Shown here: piece by piece, positions 25,444 through 34,382 of the stretch
Layout: each line of letters opens with the position of its first letter
Numbering within the stretch: the first letter of the stretch is position 1
Source of the DNA: a gamma proteobacterium HTCC2207
Lineage (GTDB): Bacteria > Pseudomonadota > Gammaproteobacteria > Pseudomonadales > Porticoccaceae
Assembly: GCA_905182265.1 (NCBI GenBank)
Contig: CAJJAO010000012.1
Location: forward strand, 1-64,000
Length of the DNA stretch: 64,000 bases
Direction: 5' to 3'
Made by a program: the position numbers and the translations under genes
Notes under the pieces: model-generated
Told to the model about the DNA's origin: nothing
Seen by the model: the letters and a program-made list of their open reading frames with translations, nothing else
Databases searched by the model: none

Positions 25444-27030
25444 CTATCTAACAGCGCCGTCCCGCACCGCCACTGAAATGTCGGGGCCACTCAGCTGAAC
25501 AAGATGCTGCAGCTGGCCCAATCGCTTTTCCCAAGAGGCCATCTGATTAGTCTGTGAGGCCACTTGCTGACGAAGCAACTTAAGCTCCTGTGCGAGCTTT
25601 TGGTTCTCAGCAGCACCCCGCTGTAATTCGGCTAACAGCAAAGGAGTCAGTAGCTGGTAATAGATTGCAAAAGGTTTACCCTTATCATCATATTGCACCA
25701 AGTCAGGAAATACCTCCGCAACTTCTTCAGCAATTAAGCCGTACTGCAGGGGATGAACACCCAGGTGGTTGGCTTCTTTATAGCGAAAGGTCACGGGTCT
25801 AAGGCTTTGAATCTTGTCCTCAGGAGCATCAAGGGATTGGATGTCCATTTTAAAGCGCTGTGAAGAAGCCTGGGTCCCCAGCTTGCCCGTCGAATCAATA
25901 TAGACCGCCGTGCCACTACTCACTGTCACCCCACTAATACCGGCAACATAGGCTCCAAGTTGTTTGCCTTGTGCCCCAATCCGAGTAATGTTCGACTCCT
26001 GCGCGGCCCCTTGGCTACCCACATAGATATTGTGGCTGCCAGCGGTGAGCTGAAGCCCCGCCTGATACCCTAGTCCAATATTGTAATCACCACTAGCAAG
26101 CGCCTGGTAGGCCTGATAACCCATAACCGCATTACCATCTCCAGTTGATTGATTTAATGCAAAATAGCCGCTGGCCACATTATTGCTACCTGCCAGATTA
26201 TCGTAAAGCGCCGATTCACCCGTAGCAGTGTTATGAGCTCCAGACAGATTGCGGAAGAGGCTATCTTCACCAATTGCCGTGTTGTGAGCCCCTGTGGTAT
26301 TGCTCGTGAGAGAGGATTCACCCACGGCAGTGTTTTGCCAGCCAGTAGTATTAGCCATTAGCGCTTGATACCCCAGGGCCGTATTAGACGTGCCTCCCTT
26401 AGGAAGATCTGTAGTGGTGCCCGTATTGTGCTGCAGCGCGTTATAGCCAACAGCCGTATTAAAGTAACCGGTTGTATTGCGATAAAGCGACTGCACATCA
26501 GTGGCAGTGTTGTAATACCCAGTGGTATTTGAAAACAACGCCTGCATGCCAGTAGCCGTATTCTCATGCCCCGTGGTATTTGTATACAAAGTCTGGGTGC
26601 CAATAGCAGTATTATTTGAGCTTGTCTTGCTATTCCCTAGTGACAAAAAGCCCGCTGCAGTGTTCCCTGTTCCGGTCGTGTTATTTAGTAATGCCTCTGC
26701 GCCCACTCCCGTATTGTAAGAGCCAGTAGTGTTGTATTGCAGAGCAAGGTTGCCTGCCGCCGCGTTCCAGCTTCCACTGGTGGTATGTTGCATGGCCTTA
26801 AAACCAGTTGCTGTATTCGATTCACCAGCGTTGTTACTAAGTGCCTCGCAGCCAGTGGCGGTGGTGTAGGGGTCGCCAGAACTAGTGGCAATGCAGGTGG
26901 CCTGAGCCGCTATAGAAAACGTCAGAGGCAAAATTAAAGCCAGGCCCGACATTAGTTGCAAGCCCAATTTAAAAGCAGAGCCAGGCAAGGGCCGATGTTT
27001 AGTGACGGCAAGCTGTATCTTTTTAATCAT
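25444..27030 (-). CDS. Surface protein with head repeats and C-terminal S74 chaperone domain
   Basis: From the ATG at 27030 (AAAAGGA upstream) the protein has 528 residues. A signal peptide (about 1-42, ending AAQA) precedes about 14 to 15 repeats of some 22 residues of the form NTAxGxxALxxNTTG (about 55-360), the pattern of trimeric-adhesin head repeats. After a linker, residues about 410-480 match the endosialidase intramolecular chaperone (peptidase S74): QRFKMDIQSL, LRPVTFRYK, YGLIAEEV, then a coiled coil. The chaperone usually trimerises the protein and cleaves itself off before a conserved Ser in the SxxRFK-type segment; SSQRFK is present. It is probably an exported trimeric fibre. No YadA-type membrane anchor is present. 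Confidence 0.83.
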   Translation of the reverse strand: MIKKIQLAVTKHRPLPGSAFKLGLQLMSGLALILPLTFSIAAQATCIATSSGDPYTTATGCEALSNNAGESNTATGFKAMQHTTSGSWNAAAGNLALQYNTTGSYNTGVGAEALLNNTTGTGNTAAGFLSLGNSKTSSNNTAIGTQTLYTNTTGHENTATGMQALFSNTTGYYNTATDVQSLYRNTTGYFNTAVGYNALQHNTGTTTDLPKGGTSNTALGYQALMANTTGWQNTAVGESSLTSNTTGAHNTAIGEDSLFRNLSGAHNTATGESALYDNLAGSNNVASGYFALNQSTGDGNAVMGYQAYQALASGDYNIGLGYQAGLQLTAGSHNIYVGSQGAAQESNITRIGAQGKQLGAYVAGISGVTVSSGTAVYIDSTGKLGTQASSQRFKMDIQSLDAPEDKIQSLRPVTFRYKEANHLGVHPLQYGLIAEEVAEVFPDLVQYDDKGKPFAIYYQLLTPLLLAELQRGAAENQKLAQELKLLRQQVASQTNQMASWEKRLGQLQHLVQLSGPDISVAVRDGAVR

Positions 27031-27111
27031 GGTGTTATTCCTTTTGGGTGGATTAAATGACGTCCTCATTGGTCTGTCATTTTTGTGCATCAAACTAACC
27101 CCTACTACCAA

Positions 27112-27533
27112 GAGTCAAAAAAGATCGCCTACCCAAAAGCCACGCAATGTTGAAGAACAGTTGCAACAAAATTGGAAACAGCCCTTAAGCTATGCCCATA
27201 AAATAATGTAAGAAGGTTCTCCCGACAGCCACTTAAGTTCGTAATATCAAATAAGTGGAAAAGCAGAATGCTTGGGAGCTGAGTGCTATAAAGCTATAGA
27301 TGTAAAACGAAACTAAGGCAAGTAATTGTATCTATCCACATAATCAGCTAGGTAGAAATTGCTAGTTTTTTAGAAGGGGAAACCTCAATCTTGATCGCTG
27401 AAAAAATGACGCAGAATGATGTATCCATTTTTGTGATCGTCTTTTATTAGACTCATGGTGTGTCCAAGTCATAGGGACGATTAAAGCTAGGCATTCGATG
27501 ATTTATCTTAGAATTTCAATTCGTTTAAAATTA
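27112..27533. other. Intergenic region without recognised gene
   Basis: This AT-rich stretch lies upstream of the S74 surface-protein gene. It must contain the promoter of that gene, but no convincing promoter, RNA or coding signal was recognised. It ends at a large hairpin. Confidence 0.5.
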
Positions 27534-27593
27534 TAAATGCACCGCAATCCCGATAAACTATGGCTGTGTTTTATAGGGATTGCGGTGCATTTA
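27534..27593. repeat. 60-bp near-perfect inverted repeat
   Basis: Two 24-base arms (27534-27557 and 27570-27593) pair with a single mismatch around a 12-base loop; the outer 18 pairs are perfect (TAAATGCACCGCAATCCC). No T-run follows on either side, so it is not a typical terminator. It resembles a small miniature inverted-repeat element or a mobile hairpin. A 61-codon frame (27560-27745) starts in its loop and is not credited as a gene. Confidence 0.85.
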
Positions 27594-27739
27594 AAAACTA
27601 TAGTTCACTGGTATATTTTGTGCGTAAAAAAGAATGGCAACTAGCTGTTAAAAAGTCACACTGCTTCCTTTTTTCAATGAGAGAAAATATAAAAAAATAC
27701 AACCGCTATAACCTATATGGCACACCGAAATATTTTAAT

Positions 27740-27856
27740 TTATAACCCCGAAACATTTTTACTGTCTTTTTTAGCTGCTTTTGCCGCTTTCTTATCTTTG
27801 GGTGACAGGGCTGGTTTCTTTTTTACATCGCGTTTGTTTTTGTGTTCCTTACTCAT
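27740..27856 (-). CDS. Lys-rich small protein, 38 aa
   Basis: ATG at 27856 is preceded by a strong AGGAG ribosome site. The 38 residues (starting MSKEHKNKRDVKKKPALSPK) include about 15 lysines and no hydrophobic segment. A basic, probably unstructured peptide like this may bind nucleic acid or ribosomes, but that is inference. It stands alone between the hairpin and the csp gene. A small inverted repeat (GTGTCAGTTACAGTGACAC type) lies just upstream, about 27882-27898, near the likely promoter. Confidence 0.65.
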   Translation of the reverse strand: MSKEHKNKRDVKKKPALSPKDKKAAKAAKKDSKNVSGL

Positions 27857-28250
27857 AATGCTCTCCTGGTAAACAGTTGGTGTCAGTTACAGTGACACTT
27901 ATATGATAGGTTAACTGTGTATTTAGCTGACACATTTTGCGGCTACTAAAATAGATTGTCGGCAGCCCGTTCTTTGATGTCGCTATGGAAAGGCCGCTAT
28001 GTCGAAAGCGCTAATCTGACGTTTGCGGAGGGGTAGTACTTAATAGATACCTTAGCACAGTCAAAGTTCAAGTGCGGAGGACTTAGGCAATGTTAAATTA
28101 AATAATCAGTGAGACTAGAATTGGAATAGCACTGTGTTACTAATTTTTAAATCGAAAGGACGGGAACTGAACTTTGGATCAAGATCCGTTTGGGGAATTC
28201 TAATAGGTGATTGCTTAGGTGGGCTAAAAGAATATATGCCTGTTGGCACA
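27857..28250. other. Intergenic region without recognised gene
   Basis: Apart from the presumed promoter of the Lys-rich small gene near its left end, no coding or RNA signal was recognised here. Short frames exist on both strands but lack ribosome sites and sensible composition. Confidence 0.5.
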
Positions 28251-28251
28251 A

Positions 28252-28300
28252 AACGCCCAAGGCAGCGGTCGGCGATGCCGAACAACTGCCTTGTTCGTTA
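28252..28300 (-). terminator. Possible hairpin terminator of the cold-shock gene
   Basis: AAGGCAG/CTGCCTT arms enclose an inner TCGGC-atc-GCCGA stem about 20 bases after the csp stop. The following minus-strand sequence has only a four-base T-run, so termination strength is doubtful. Confidence 0.45.
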
Positions 28301-28311
28301 CTTGCTGCAAA

Positions 28312-28518
28312 TTAGATAGCAACAACTTTATTTGCACAAGGACCTTTCTGGCCTTGGCCAACTTCGAATTCAACCGCTTGGCCGTCATTCAATGTTGCGT
28401 ACTCGCCGCCTGCCTGAATTTCTGAATGGTGTACAAACAAATCCTTGCTACCATCTTCAGGTGTAATAAAGCCGAAGCCTTTGTCTGCGTTGAACCACTT
28501 AACTGTACCTTTGCTCAT
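28312..28518 (-). CDS. cspA: Cold-shock domain protein, 68 aa
   Basis: Small five-stranded RNA-binding protein. RNP1 (KGFGFITPE, about 15-23) and RNP2 (LFVHHSEI, about 29-36) motifs are intact, with the usual [14 protein letters not shown] start and C-terminal [15 protein letters not shown]. Most members melt RNA structure at low temperature or during stress; the sequence alone does not say whether this one is cold-induced. It is monocistronic, with a palindrome in the upstream leader (28556-28581). Confidence 0.96.
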   Translation of the reverse strand: MSKGTVKWFNADKGFGFITPEDGSKDLFVHHSEIQAGGEYATLNDGQAVEFEVGQGQKGPCANKVVAI

Positions 28519-28555
28519 GTTCTTTACTCATATTGTTGGTGAAAAATAAAAAATT

Positions 28556-28581
28556 ATATTCGAATTCACCGGTTCGAATAT
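28556..28581. promoter_or_regulatory. Palindrome upstream of the cold-shock gene
   Basis: ATATTCGAA-ttcaccgg-TTCGAATAT has perfect nine-base arms and starts 38 bases before the csp ATG. It could be a leader hairpin or an operator; the function is not known. Confidence 0.55.
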
Positions 28582-28721
28582 AACGAAAAGTCTATGTCCA
28601 AGACGCACTGTACGCTTCTCAAACAAAAATATGTCGCCTATCATCTACTTCCTGAACCAATATCGCCAATTTATTCTCTATTAATTATTGGTAATACTGC
28701 TTAAAAACCCGCTTTTAAAGC

Positions 28722-30194
28722 TTATTTAGGTTCTATACCTAGTTCATCCCAGAGGTCGTCAATACGCTTTTTAACCTCAGAATCCATCTCTATGGGTTCA
28801 CCCCATTCACGATTAGTCTCACCGTGCAGCTTATTAGTTGCGTCTAACCCCATCTTTGAGCCCAGGCCCGAAACCGGTGACGCAAAGTCTAGGTAGTCGA
28901 TTGGAGTATTTTCTATCATGACCGTATCGCGCACTGGGTCCATTCTGGTGGTCATCGCCCAGACCACATCTTCCCAGTTTCGCACATCAATATCGTCGTC
29001 GGTGACAATCACAAACTTGGTATACATAAATTGTCGAAGGAATGACCAGACGCCCATCATTACGCGCTTGGCATGCCCCGGGTACTGTTTCTTCATGCTG
29101 ACGATGGCCATGCGGTAAGAGCAGCCTTCGGGGGGCAGGTAGAAGTCGACAATTTCTGGAAATTGCTTTTGCAATATGGGTACAAACACTTCGTTGAGCG
29201 CAACGCCTAAGATGGCAGGCTCATCCGGTGGTCGCCCGGTATAGGTGCTGTGATAAATCGGGTCTTTGCGATGGGTGATACGGTCGATGGTAAACACCGG
29301 AAAACTTTCTACTTCGTTGTAGTAGCCTGTGTGATCACCAAAAGGGCCCTCAGGGGCTTCTTCGCCTGGGTGTAAAAACCCTTCAAGAATATATTCGGCT
29401 GTGGCCGGGACCTGCAGGTCGTTGCCAATGCATTTGACGACCTGTGTTTTCTCGCCGCGTAGCAATCCTGCAAAAGCATATTCTGATAAGGTGTCTGGCA
29501 CCGGAGTTACGGCACCTAATGTAGTAGCCGGGTCTGCTCCCAGTGCTATAGCAACAGGGTAGGGCTTGCCAGGGTTCTTTTTTTGGAAGTCTCGAAAATC
29601 TAGAGCGCCGCCTCTATGGGCCAGCCAGCGCATTATTAATTTATTTTTGCCAATCTTTTGCATGCGATAGATGCCAAGATTCTGTCGTTCTTTTTCGGGA
29701 CCGCGAGTAATAGCCAGCGCCCAGGTTACTAGTGGACCCACATCGCCTGGCCAGCAGGTTTGTATAGGTAGCAAATCTAGATCGACCGCATCGCCTTCGA
29801 GCACAATTTCCTGGCAGGGCGCTTTTTTAACTTCTTTAACAGGCATATTGAGCACCTGTTTAAAGTCGTGGCGCTTGTCCCACAGATCACGCAGACCTTT
29901 GGGTGGCTCGGGTTCTTTTAAGAAGGCTAACAATGTGCCTACATCACGAAGGGCAGCAACACTCTCTTGGCCCATGCCCATGGCAACGCGTTCTGGCGTA
30001 CCAAAAAGGTTACATAGCACTGGAGTATTGTAGCCTTTAGGGTTTTCAAACAGCAGAGCGGGGCCCTTAGCGCGTAACGTACGGTCGCTAATTTCGGTCA
30101 TCTCTAGATTGGGGTCGACTTCTTGGGAGATGCGAACTAGCTCTCCCCGTTGTTCGAGGAAAGCAATAAATTCGCGTAGGTCAGCGTATTTCAT
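28722..30194 (-). CDS. ubiD: 4-hydroxy-3-polyprenylbenzoate decarboxylase UbiD, 490 aa
   Basis: Prenylated-FMN-dependent decarboxylase of ubiquinone synthesis. It starts [22 protein letters not shown] and carries the conserved IYRMQ (about residue 175), [12 protein letters not shown] with the catalytic Glu (about 281-292), and [17 protein letters not shown] (about 405). Length agrees with E. coli UbiD (497). It sits downstream of rho on the same strand, as in Pseudomonas and relatives. coq7 (60089-60733) belongs to the same pathway. Confidence 0.97.
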   Translation of the reverse strand: MKYADLREFIAFLEQRGELVRISQEVDPNLEMTEISDRTLRAKGPALLFENPKGYNTPVLCNLFGTPERVAMGMGQESVAALRDVGTLLAFLKEPEPPKGLRDLWDKRHDFKQVLNMPVKEVKKAPCQEIVLEGDAVDLDLLPIQTCWPGDVGPLVTWALAITRGPEKERQNLGIYRMQKIGKNKLIMRWLAHRGGALDFRDFQKKNPGKPYPVAIALGADPATTLGAVTPVPDTLSEYAFAGLLRGEKTQVVKCIGNDLQVPATAEYILEGFLHPGEEAPEGPFGDHTGYYNEVESFPVFTIDRITHRKDPIYHSTYTGRPPDEPAILGVALNEVFVPILQKQFPEIVDFYLPPEGCSYRMAIVSMKKQYPGHAKRVMMGVWSFLRQFMYTKFVIVTDDDIDVRNWEDVVWAMTTRMDPVRDTVMIENTPIDYLDFASPVSGLGSKMGLDATNKLHGETNREWGEPIEMDSEVKKRIDDLWDELGIEPK

Positions 30195-30257
30195 AGGAAG
30201 TTAGTCTAAGTCGCTGTATTGGCGTTTATGATACTGAGACGTCAATTTTTTGATGCT

Positions 30258-31517
30258 CTATTTACGCTTCATTGCGCCAAAGAACTCGGCGTTATTTTTA
30301 AAGCCTTTAAGCTTTTCAACCATAAACTCAGCGGCACTGATATCTTCCATGTCGTGCAGTAGCTTGCGTAAAATCCATACGCGCTGTAACTCGGCTTCGT
30401 CCATGAGTAGGTCTTCACGGCGAGTGCCAGAGCGACGAATATTAATGGCTGGGTAAACGCGCCTTTCTGCAATCTTGCGATCGAGAATTAGCTCCATGTT
30501 ACCTGTGCCTTTAAATTCTTCGTAGATCACTTCGTCCATTTTAGAGCCGGTTTCTACCAACGCGGTGGCAATAATACTCAGGCTGCCGCCGTGCTCGATA
30601 TTTCGTGCTGCACCAAAGAAACGCTTAGGCTTTTCTAATGCATGGGCATCAACACCACCAGTAAGCACTTTTCCTGAAGAAGGAATAACAGTGTTGTAGG
30701 CTCTTGCTAAACGAGTGATGGAGTCGAGCAAGATAACCACATCTTTTTTGTGCTCTACCAATCGCTTAGCTTTTTCGATAACCATTTCGGCTACCTGAAC
30801 ATGGCGATTTGGCGGCTCATCAAAGGTTGAAGCAATAACTTCGCCGCGCACGGTGCGCTGCATTTCGGTCACTTCTTCCGGACGTTCGTCGATCAACAAC
30901 ACAATAATAATACAGTCTGGATTGTTGCGAATAATCGATTGCGCAATATTCTGCATCATGATGGTTTTACCGGCTTTCGGCGGTGCAACAATCAAGCCGC
31001 GCTGACCCTTACCAATTGGCGCAACCAAATCAATGATTCGGCCGGTCAGGTCTTCTGTCGAACCATTGCCTGCTTCTAATGTGAGGCGCTGGTCGGGGAA
31101 GAGTGGGGTAAGGTTTTCAAAAAGAATTTTGTTACGGGCATTTTCTGGAGCGTCTAGGTTGATCTCGTCAACTTTGAGCATGGCAAAATAGCGTTCACCG
31201 TCTTTGGGTGGGCGTATCTTGCCGGAGATGCCGTCACCAGTGCGCAAGTTAAAGCGTCTAATCTGGCTGGGTGATACATAAATGTCGTCTGGGCCGGCGA
31301 GGTATGAGGCGCCAGCGGAACGAAGAAAGCCAAAACCATCTGGGAGTATTTCTAATACGCCATCGCCGTAAATATCTTCTCCGCTTTTCGCGTGTTTTTT
31401 AAGAAGGGCAAAAATGATGTCTTGTTTTCTGGAACGAGCTAGATTGTCGAGCCCGGCAGAGGCTGTCATTTCTAATAGTTCATCAATGGGTTTTTGTTTT
31501 AGTTCTGATAGATTCAT
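30258..31517 (-). CDS. rho: Transcription termination factor Rho, 419 aa
   Basis: Hexameric RNA-dependent ATPase that ends transcription of untranslated RNA. It contains the N-terminal [17 protein letters not shown] helix, the primary RNA-binding fold with GFGFLRSA (about 60), P-loop [16 protein letters not shown] near 172, [13 protein letters not shown] (about 207), Q-loop and R-loop segments, and the end FFGAMKRK. The length is standard (419). It lies about 210 bases downstream of trxA on the same strand, as in E. coli and Pseudomonas. Confidence 0.99.
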   Translation of the reverse strand: MNLSELKQKPIDELLEMTASAGLDNLARSRKQDIIFALLKKHAKSGEDIYGDGVLEILPDGFGFLRSAGASYLAGPDDIYVSPSQIRRFNLRTGDGISGKIRPPKDGERYFAMLKVDEINLDAPENARNKILFENLTPLFPDQRLTLEAGNGSTEDLTGRIIDLVAPIGKGQRGLIVAPPKAGKTIMMQNIAQSIIRNNPDCIIIVLLIDERPEEVTEMQRTVRGEVIASTFDEPPNRHVQVAEMVIEKAKRLVEHKKDVVILLDSITRLARAYNTVIPSSGKVLTGGVDAHALEKPKRFFGAARNIEHGGSLSIIATALVETGSKMDEVIYEEFKGTGNMELILDRKIAERRVYPAINIRRSGTRREDLLMDEAELQRVWILRKLLHDMEDISAAEFMVEKLKGFKNNAEFFGAMKRK

Positions 31518-31698
31518 AGGATGGTTTTACATTGCTAAAGGATTTTGGGGAGTGACTTTTAAAGTCATGAGATTGATGGGTATTGTTTTAAGCCGCATAT
31601 GGCGCAAATAAAAAGAAGAAGATTGGGCGTCAGAGAAGGCAAAAGTAGAAAGTTATGACTGAAGTATAGCGATGGTTACACAAAGCGCAAGAAAATTT

Positions 31699-31724
31699 TT
31701 GCGGCCCCGGTATCAGGGCCGCAA
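31699..31724 (-). terminator. Terminator-like hairpin between trxA and rho
   Basis: TTGCGGCCC and GGGCCGCAA form a nine-pair stem just after the trxA stop. The following minus-strand sequence is AAATTTTC, so the U-run is short. It may terminate or attenuate transcription into rho. Confidence 0.6.
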
Positions 31725-31730
31725 CAAATC

Positions 31731-32057
31731 TTAAATTTGGCTATCTACAAACTCTATCAATTGGCTTTTCGAGAGTGCGCCTACTTTGGTTGCTTCGACA
31801 GCGCCATTTTTGAATACCAACAATGTTGGAATGCCACGGACATTAAATTTAGCGGCTGTTTCTGGGTTGCTATCGACATCGACTTTACAGACTTTAATCT
31901 TGCCAGCGTACTCCGCTGAGATTTCATCGAGAATCGGTGCAATCATTTTACAGGGCCCACACCATTCGGCCCAAAAGTCTACTAATGCGGGAATATCCGA
32001 TTGCAGAACGTCAGTTTCAAAGCTTGAGTCAGTGACATGAACAATAGTGTCGCTCAT
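31731..32057 (-). CDS. trxA: Thioredoxin, 108 aa
   Basis: Cytoplasmic dithiol reductant for ribonucleotide reductase and others. The active site WCGPC (about residues 32-36) and [22 protein letters not shown] with the cis-Pro loop are intact, and the length matches E. coli TrxA (109). It lies directly upstream of rho. Confidence 0.98.
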   Translation of the reverse strand: MSDTIVHVTDSSFETDVLQSDIPALVDFWAEWCGPCKMIAPILDEISAEYAGKIKVCKVDVDSNPETAAKFNVRGIPTLLVFKNGAVEATKVGALSKSQLIEFVDSQI

Positions 32058-32235
32058 TAGTGGGGGTCTCCAAAAAAATTAGGTTTTAGTATGTTGGTAT
32101 TATTTTGGCGCTCATAATAGCATCAGGTTTATGGCCGCAACAAACGATATACTGCGGCATAATAAAAAAATTAAGGCCGCGCAACGCGGTTAGCGCGATC
32201 AATATGAGCGCTTAAACCATACAAAAAGGTACGTC

Positions 32236-34362
32236 ATGACGACTTTAAAACCTGTTTTAATCCTGCTTATTGCCCTTGTAGCCGCATTTTATCTGGCGTT
32301 TGATGGTCAACAATACCTTTCTTTGGACTTTTTCCGCGGTCTTTATGAGCAACAGCCGCAGCTAACAGCGTTGATATACTTTCTGATCTATATCGCGGCC
32401 ACGGGCCTATCTCTGCCGGGTGCAGCTCTACTAACCATTGTTGGGGGCATGATCTTCGGCCTCTGGACGGGCATATTGCTGGTGTCTTTTGCCAGCACCA
32501 TTGGTGCAACCTTAGCTTTTTTAGTTTCGCGCTTTATCTTGAGGGACTGGGTACAGGACAGGTTCGCTCGCCACCTAGCGACTGTTAATAAAGGTGTTGA
32601 GAAAGATGGCGCCTTTTATCTGTTTAGTTTGCGTCTAATTCCGGTATTTCCATTTTGGATGATTAACCTCGTGATGGGGTTGATGCCGATTCGAGTGCGC
32701 ACCTTTTACTGGGTTAGCCAGATGGGGATGCTGGCGGGTACGGTGGTTTTTGTTAATGCTGGTGCTAGCCTGGGTGCGGTAGAAGAGTTTTCGACCGCAG
32801 GTATTTTAACACCTCAGTTGATACTGTCTTTTGTACTTTTGGGTATGCTTCCCTTTATAGCTCGCCAGCTCTTGTCTCTAGTGAAGCGTCGCAAGGGTCT
32901 GGCGGGCTACCGGCGGCCAAAAAAGTTCGATACTAATCTTTTGGTAATAGGTGCGGGCAGCGCAGGCTTAGTGAGCGCTTACATTGCGGCAACGGTTAAA
33001 GCCAAGGTGATGCTAGTTGAGAAGTCCCAGATGGGTGGCGACTGCCTAAATACCGGCTGTGTTCCAAGTAAGGCTTTGATTAGGGCCGCTAAATCGGTGG
33101 TCGATATTGAGCAGGCTAAGCGCTTTGGTATTGAAGTGGGTGCGCCAAAAGTAGACTTCGCCCGAGTGATGGGTAGAGTGCAAGATGTTATCAAAGAGAT
33201 AGAGCCCCATGACTCCATAGAGCGTTTTACTGCGCTAGGTGTCGACTGTGTTACTGGCGAAGCTAAGTTGGTTAGCCCCTGGCAGGCAATGATTAATGGC
33301 AGCCTAGTCAGCGCAGAAAAAATTATATTGGCCACCGGCGCTAGCCCTATTATTCCGCCTATTGAGGGCATTGCAGATGTTGACCCACTAACATCAGAAA
33401 ACCTTTGGCAGCTGCAGACTTTGCCCCCAAGGCTTTTGATCATGGGTGGTGGAGCCATTGGCAGTGAATTGGCTCAGGCTTTTCAGCGCCTTGGGTCTCA
33501 GGTCACATTAGTCGACACCATGTCACAGCTGCTGCCGCGGGAAGATGCGGACATCGTTAAGCGAGTCACCCAGCAATTGACTGATGAGGGCGTGCGGGTC
33601 ATAACCAACTATAAGGTGACCTCGTTTAAGTCTGAAGATGTTGAGCGCAGCGCCGTGCTATCTAGCCGTTCAGGCAATCATCTAACCGTTCAATTTGACC
33701 GTGTTTTAGTGGCTGTGGGCCGCCGTGCTAATACAGCAGGTTTTGGGTTGGAGGAGTTGGGCGTTGCTATTAATGATAATGGTACTGTCAGTGTCGACCA
33801 GTATTTACGCACAAGCTGCCCGACTATTTTTGCCTGTGGAGATGTTGCTGGACCCTACCAGCTTACCCATGCTGCTGGGCATCAGGCTTGGTTTGCCGGT
33901 GTTAATGCACTGTTTGGGCAGTTTAAAAAGTTTGCCGTGGACTACCGGGTCATGCCCCAGGTTATCTTCACTGATCCTCCTTTGGCGCGGGTAGGTATTA
34001 CAGAGCTTGAGGCCGGGGAGCAGGGTATAGAGGTGGAAGTGACCACCTATGACCTCTCTGATTTGGATCGGGCTATAGCAGACGGTAATAACAAGGGCAT
34101 GGTTAAGGTGCTAACAGCCAAGGGTACTGACCGTATTCTTGGCGCGGCTATTTTGGGGCCGCAGGCAGGGGAGTTGATTACCGAGTTTGTGACCGCCATG
34201 AAGCATAATCTAGGTCTAAACAAGATTCTTGCCACGATTCACAGTTACCCCACATTGAGTGAGGCTAACAAATATGTTGCTGGAGAGTGGAAGCGCAAAC
34301 ATGTGCCAGAGCGATTACTGCGCTGGGTCGAGAGATATTATCGCTGGAAGTTGGGTCGCTAG
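32236..34362 (+). CDS. Fusion of TVP38/TMEM64 membrane domain with a mercuric-reductase-like flavoprotein, 708 aa
   Basis: Residues about 1-220 are a TVP38/TMEM64 (DedA-like) membrane domain with five or so helices, including LSLPGAALLTIVGGMIFG and RLIPVFPFWMINLVMGL. Residues about 235-705 form a class I pyridine-nucleotide disulfide oxidoreductase: FAD site VIGAGSAGLVSAY, redox pair CLNTGCVPSKALIRA with both Cys, NAD site MGGGAIGSELAQAF, and the C-terminal dimer domain. The C-terminal part lacks the His-Pro dimer motif of glutathione reductase in the usual form, but IHSYPTLSE fits mercuric-reductase-like enzymes. The substrate is unknown; a membrane-tethered thiol or quinone reductase is an inference. 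Confidence 0.9.
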   Translation: MTTLKPVLILLIALVAAFYLAFDGQQYLSLDFFRGLYEQQPQLTALIYFLIYIAATGLSLPGAALLTIVGGMIFGLWTGILLVSFASTIGATLAFLVSRFILRDWVQDRFARHLATVNKGVEKDGAFYLFSLRLIPVFPFWMINLVMGLMPIRVRTFYWVSQMGMLAGTVVFVNAGASLGAVEEFSTAGILTPQLILSFVLLGMLPFIARQLLSLVKRRKGLAGYRRPKKFDTNLLVIGAGSAGLVSAYIAATVKAKVMLVEKSQMGGDCLNTGCVPSKALIRAAKSVVDIEQAKRFGIEVGAPKVDFARVMGRVQDVIKEIEPHDSIERFTALGVDCVTGEAKLVSPWQAMINGSLVSAEKIILATGASPIIPPIEGIADVDPLTSENLWQLQTLPPRLLIMGGGAIGSELAQAFQRLGSQVTLVDTMSQLLPREDADIVKRVTQQLTDEGVRVITNYKVTSFKSEDVERSAVLSSRSGNHLTVQFDRVLVAVGRRANTAGFGLEELGVAINDNGTVSVDQYLRTSCPTIFACGDVAGPYQLTHAAGHQAWFAGVNALFGQFKKFAVDYRVMPQVIFTDPPLARVGITELEAGEQGIEVEVTTYDLSDLDRAIADGNNKGMVKVLTAKGTDRILGAAILGPQAGELITEFVTAMKHNLGLNKILATIHSYPTLSEANKYVAGEWKRKHVPERLLRWVERYYRWKLGR

Positions 34363-34382
34363 GGGCTCTGCTTAATGCTTAA

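Noticed and set aside
27560..27745. 61-codon frame starting in the loop of the large hairpin.
   Set aside because: No ribosome site, odd composition, and its start is inside the inverted repeat.
28252..28300. Integron attC-like structure near the csp gene (AAGGCAG/CTGCCTT with inner stem).
   Set aside because: The core GTTRRRY and RYYYAAC boxes are absent and there is no cassette array; a hairpin end of the csp transcript is simpler.
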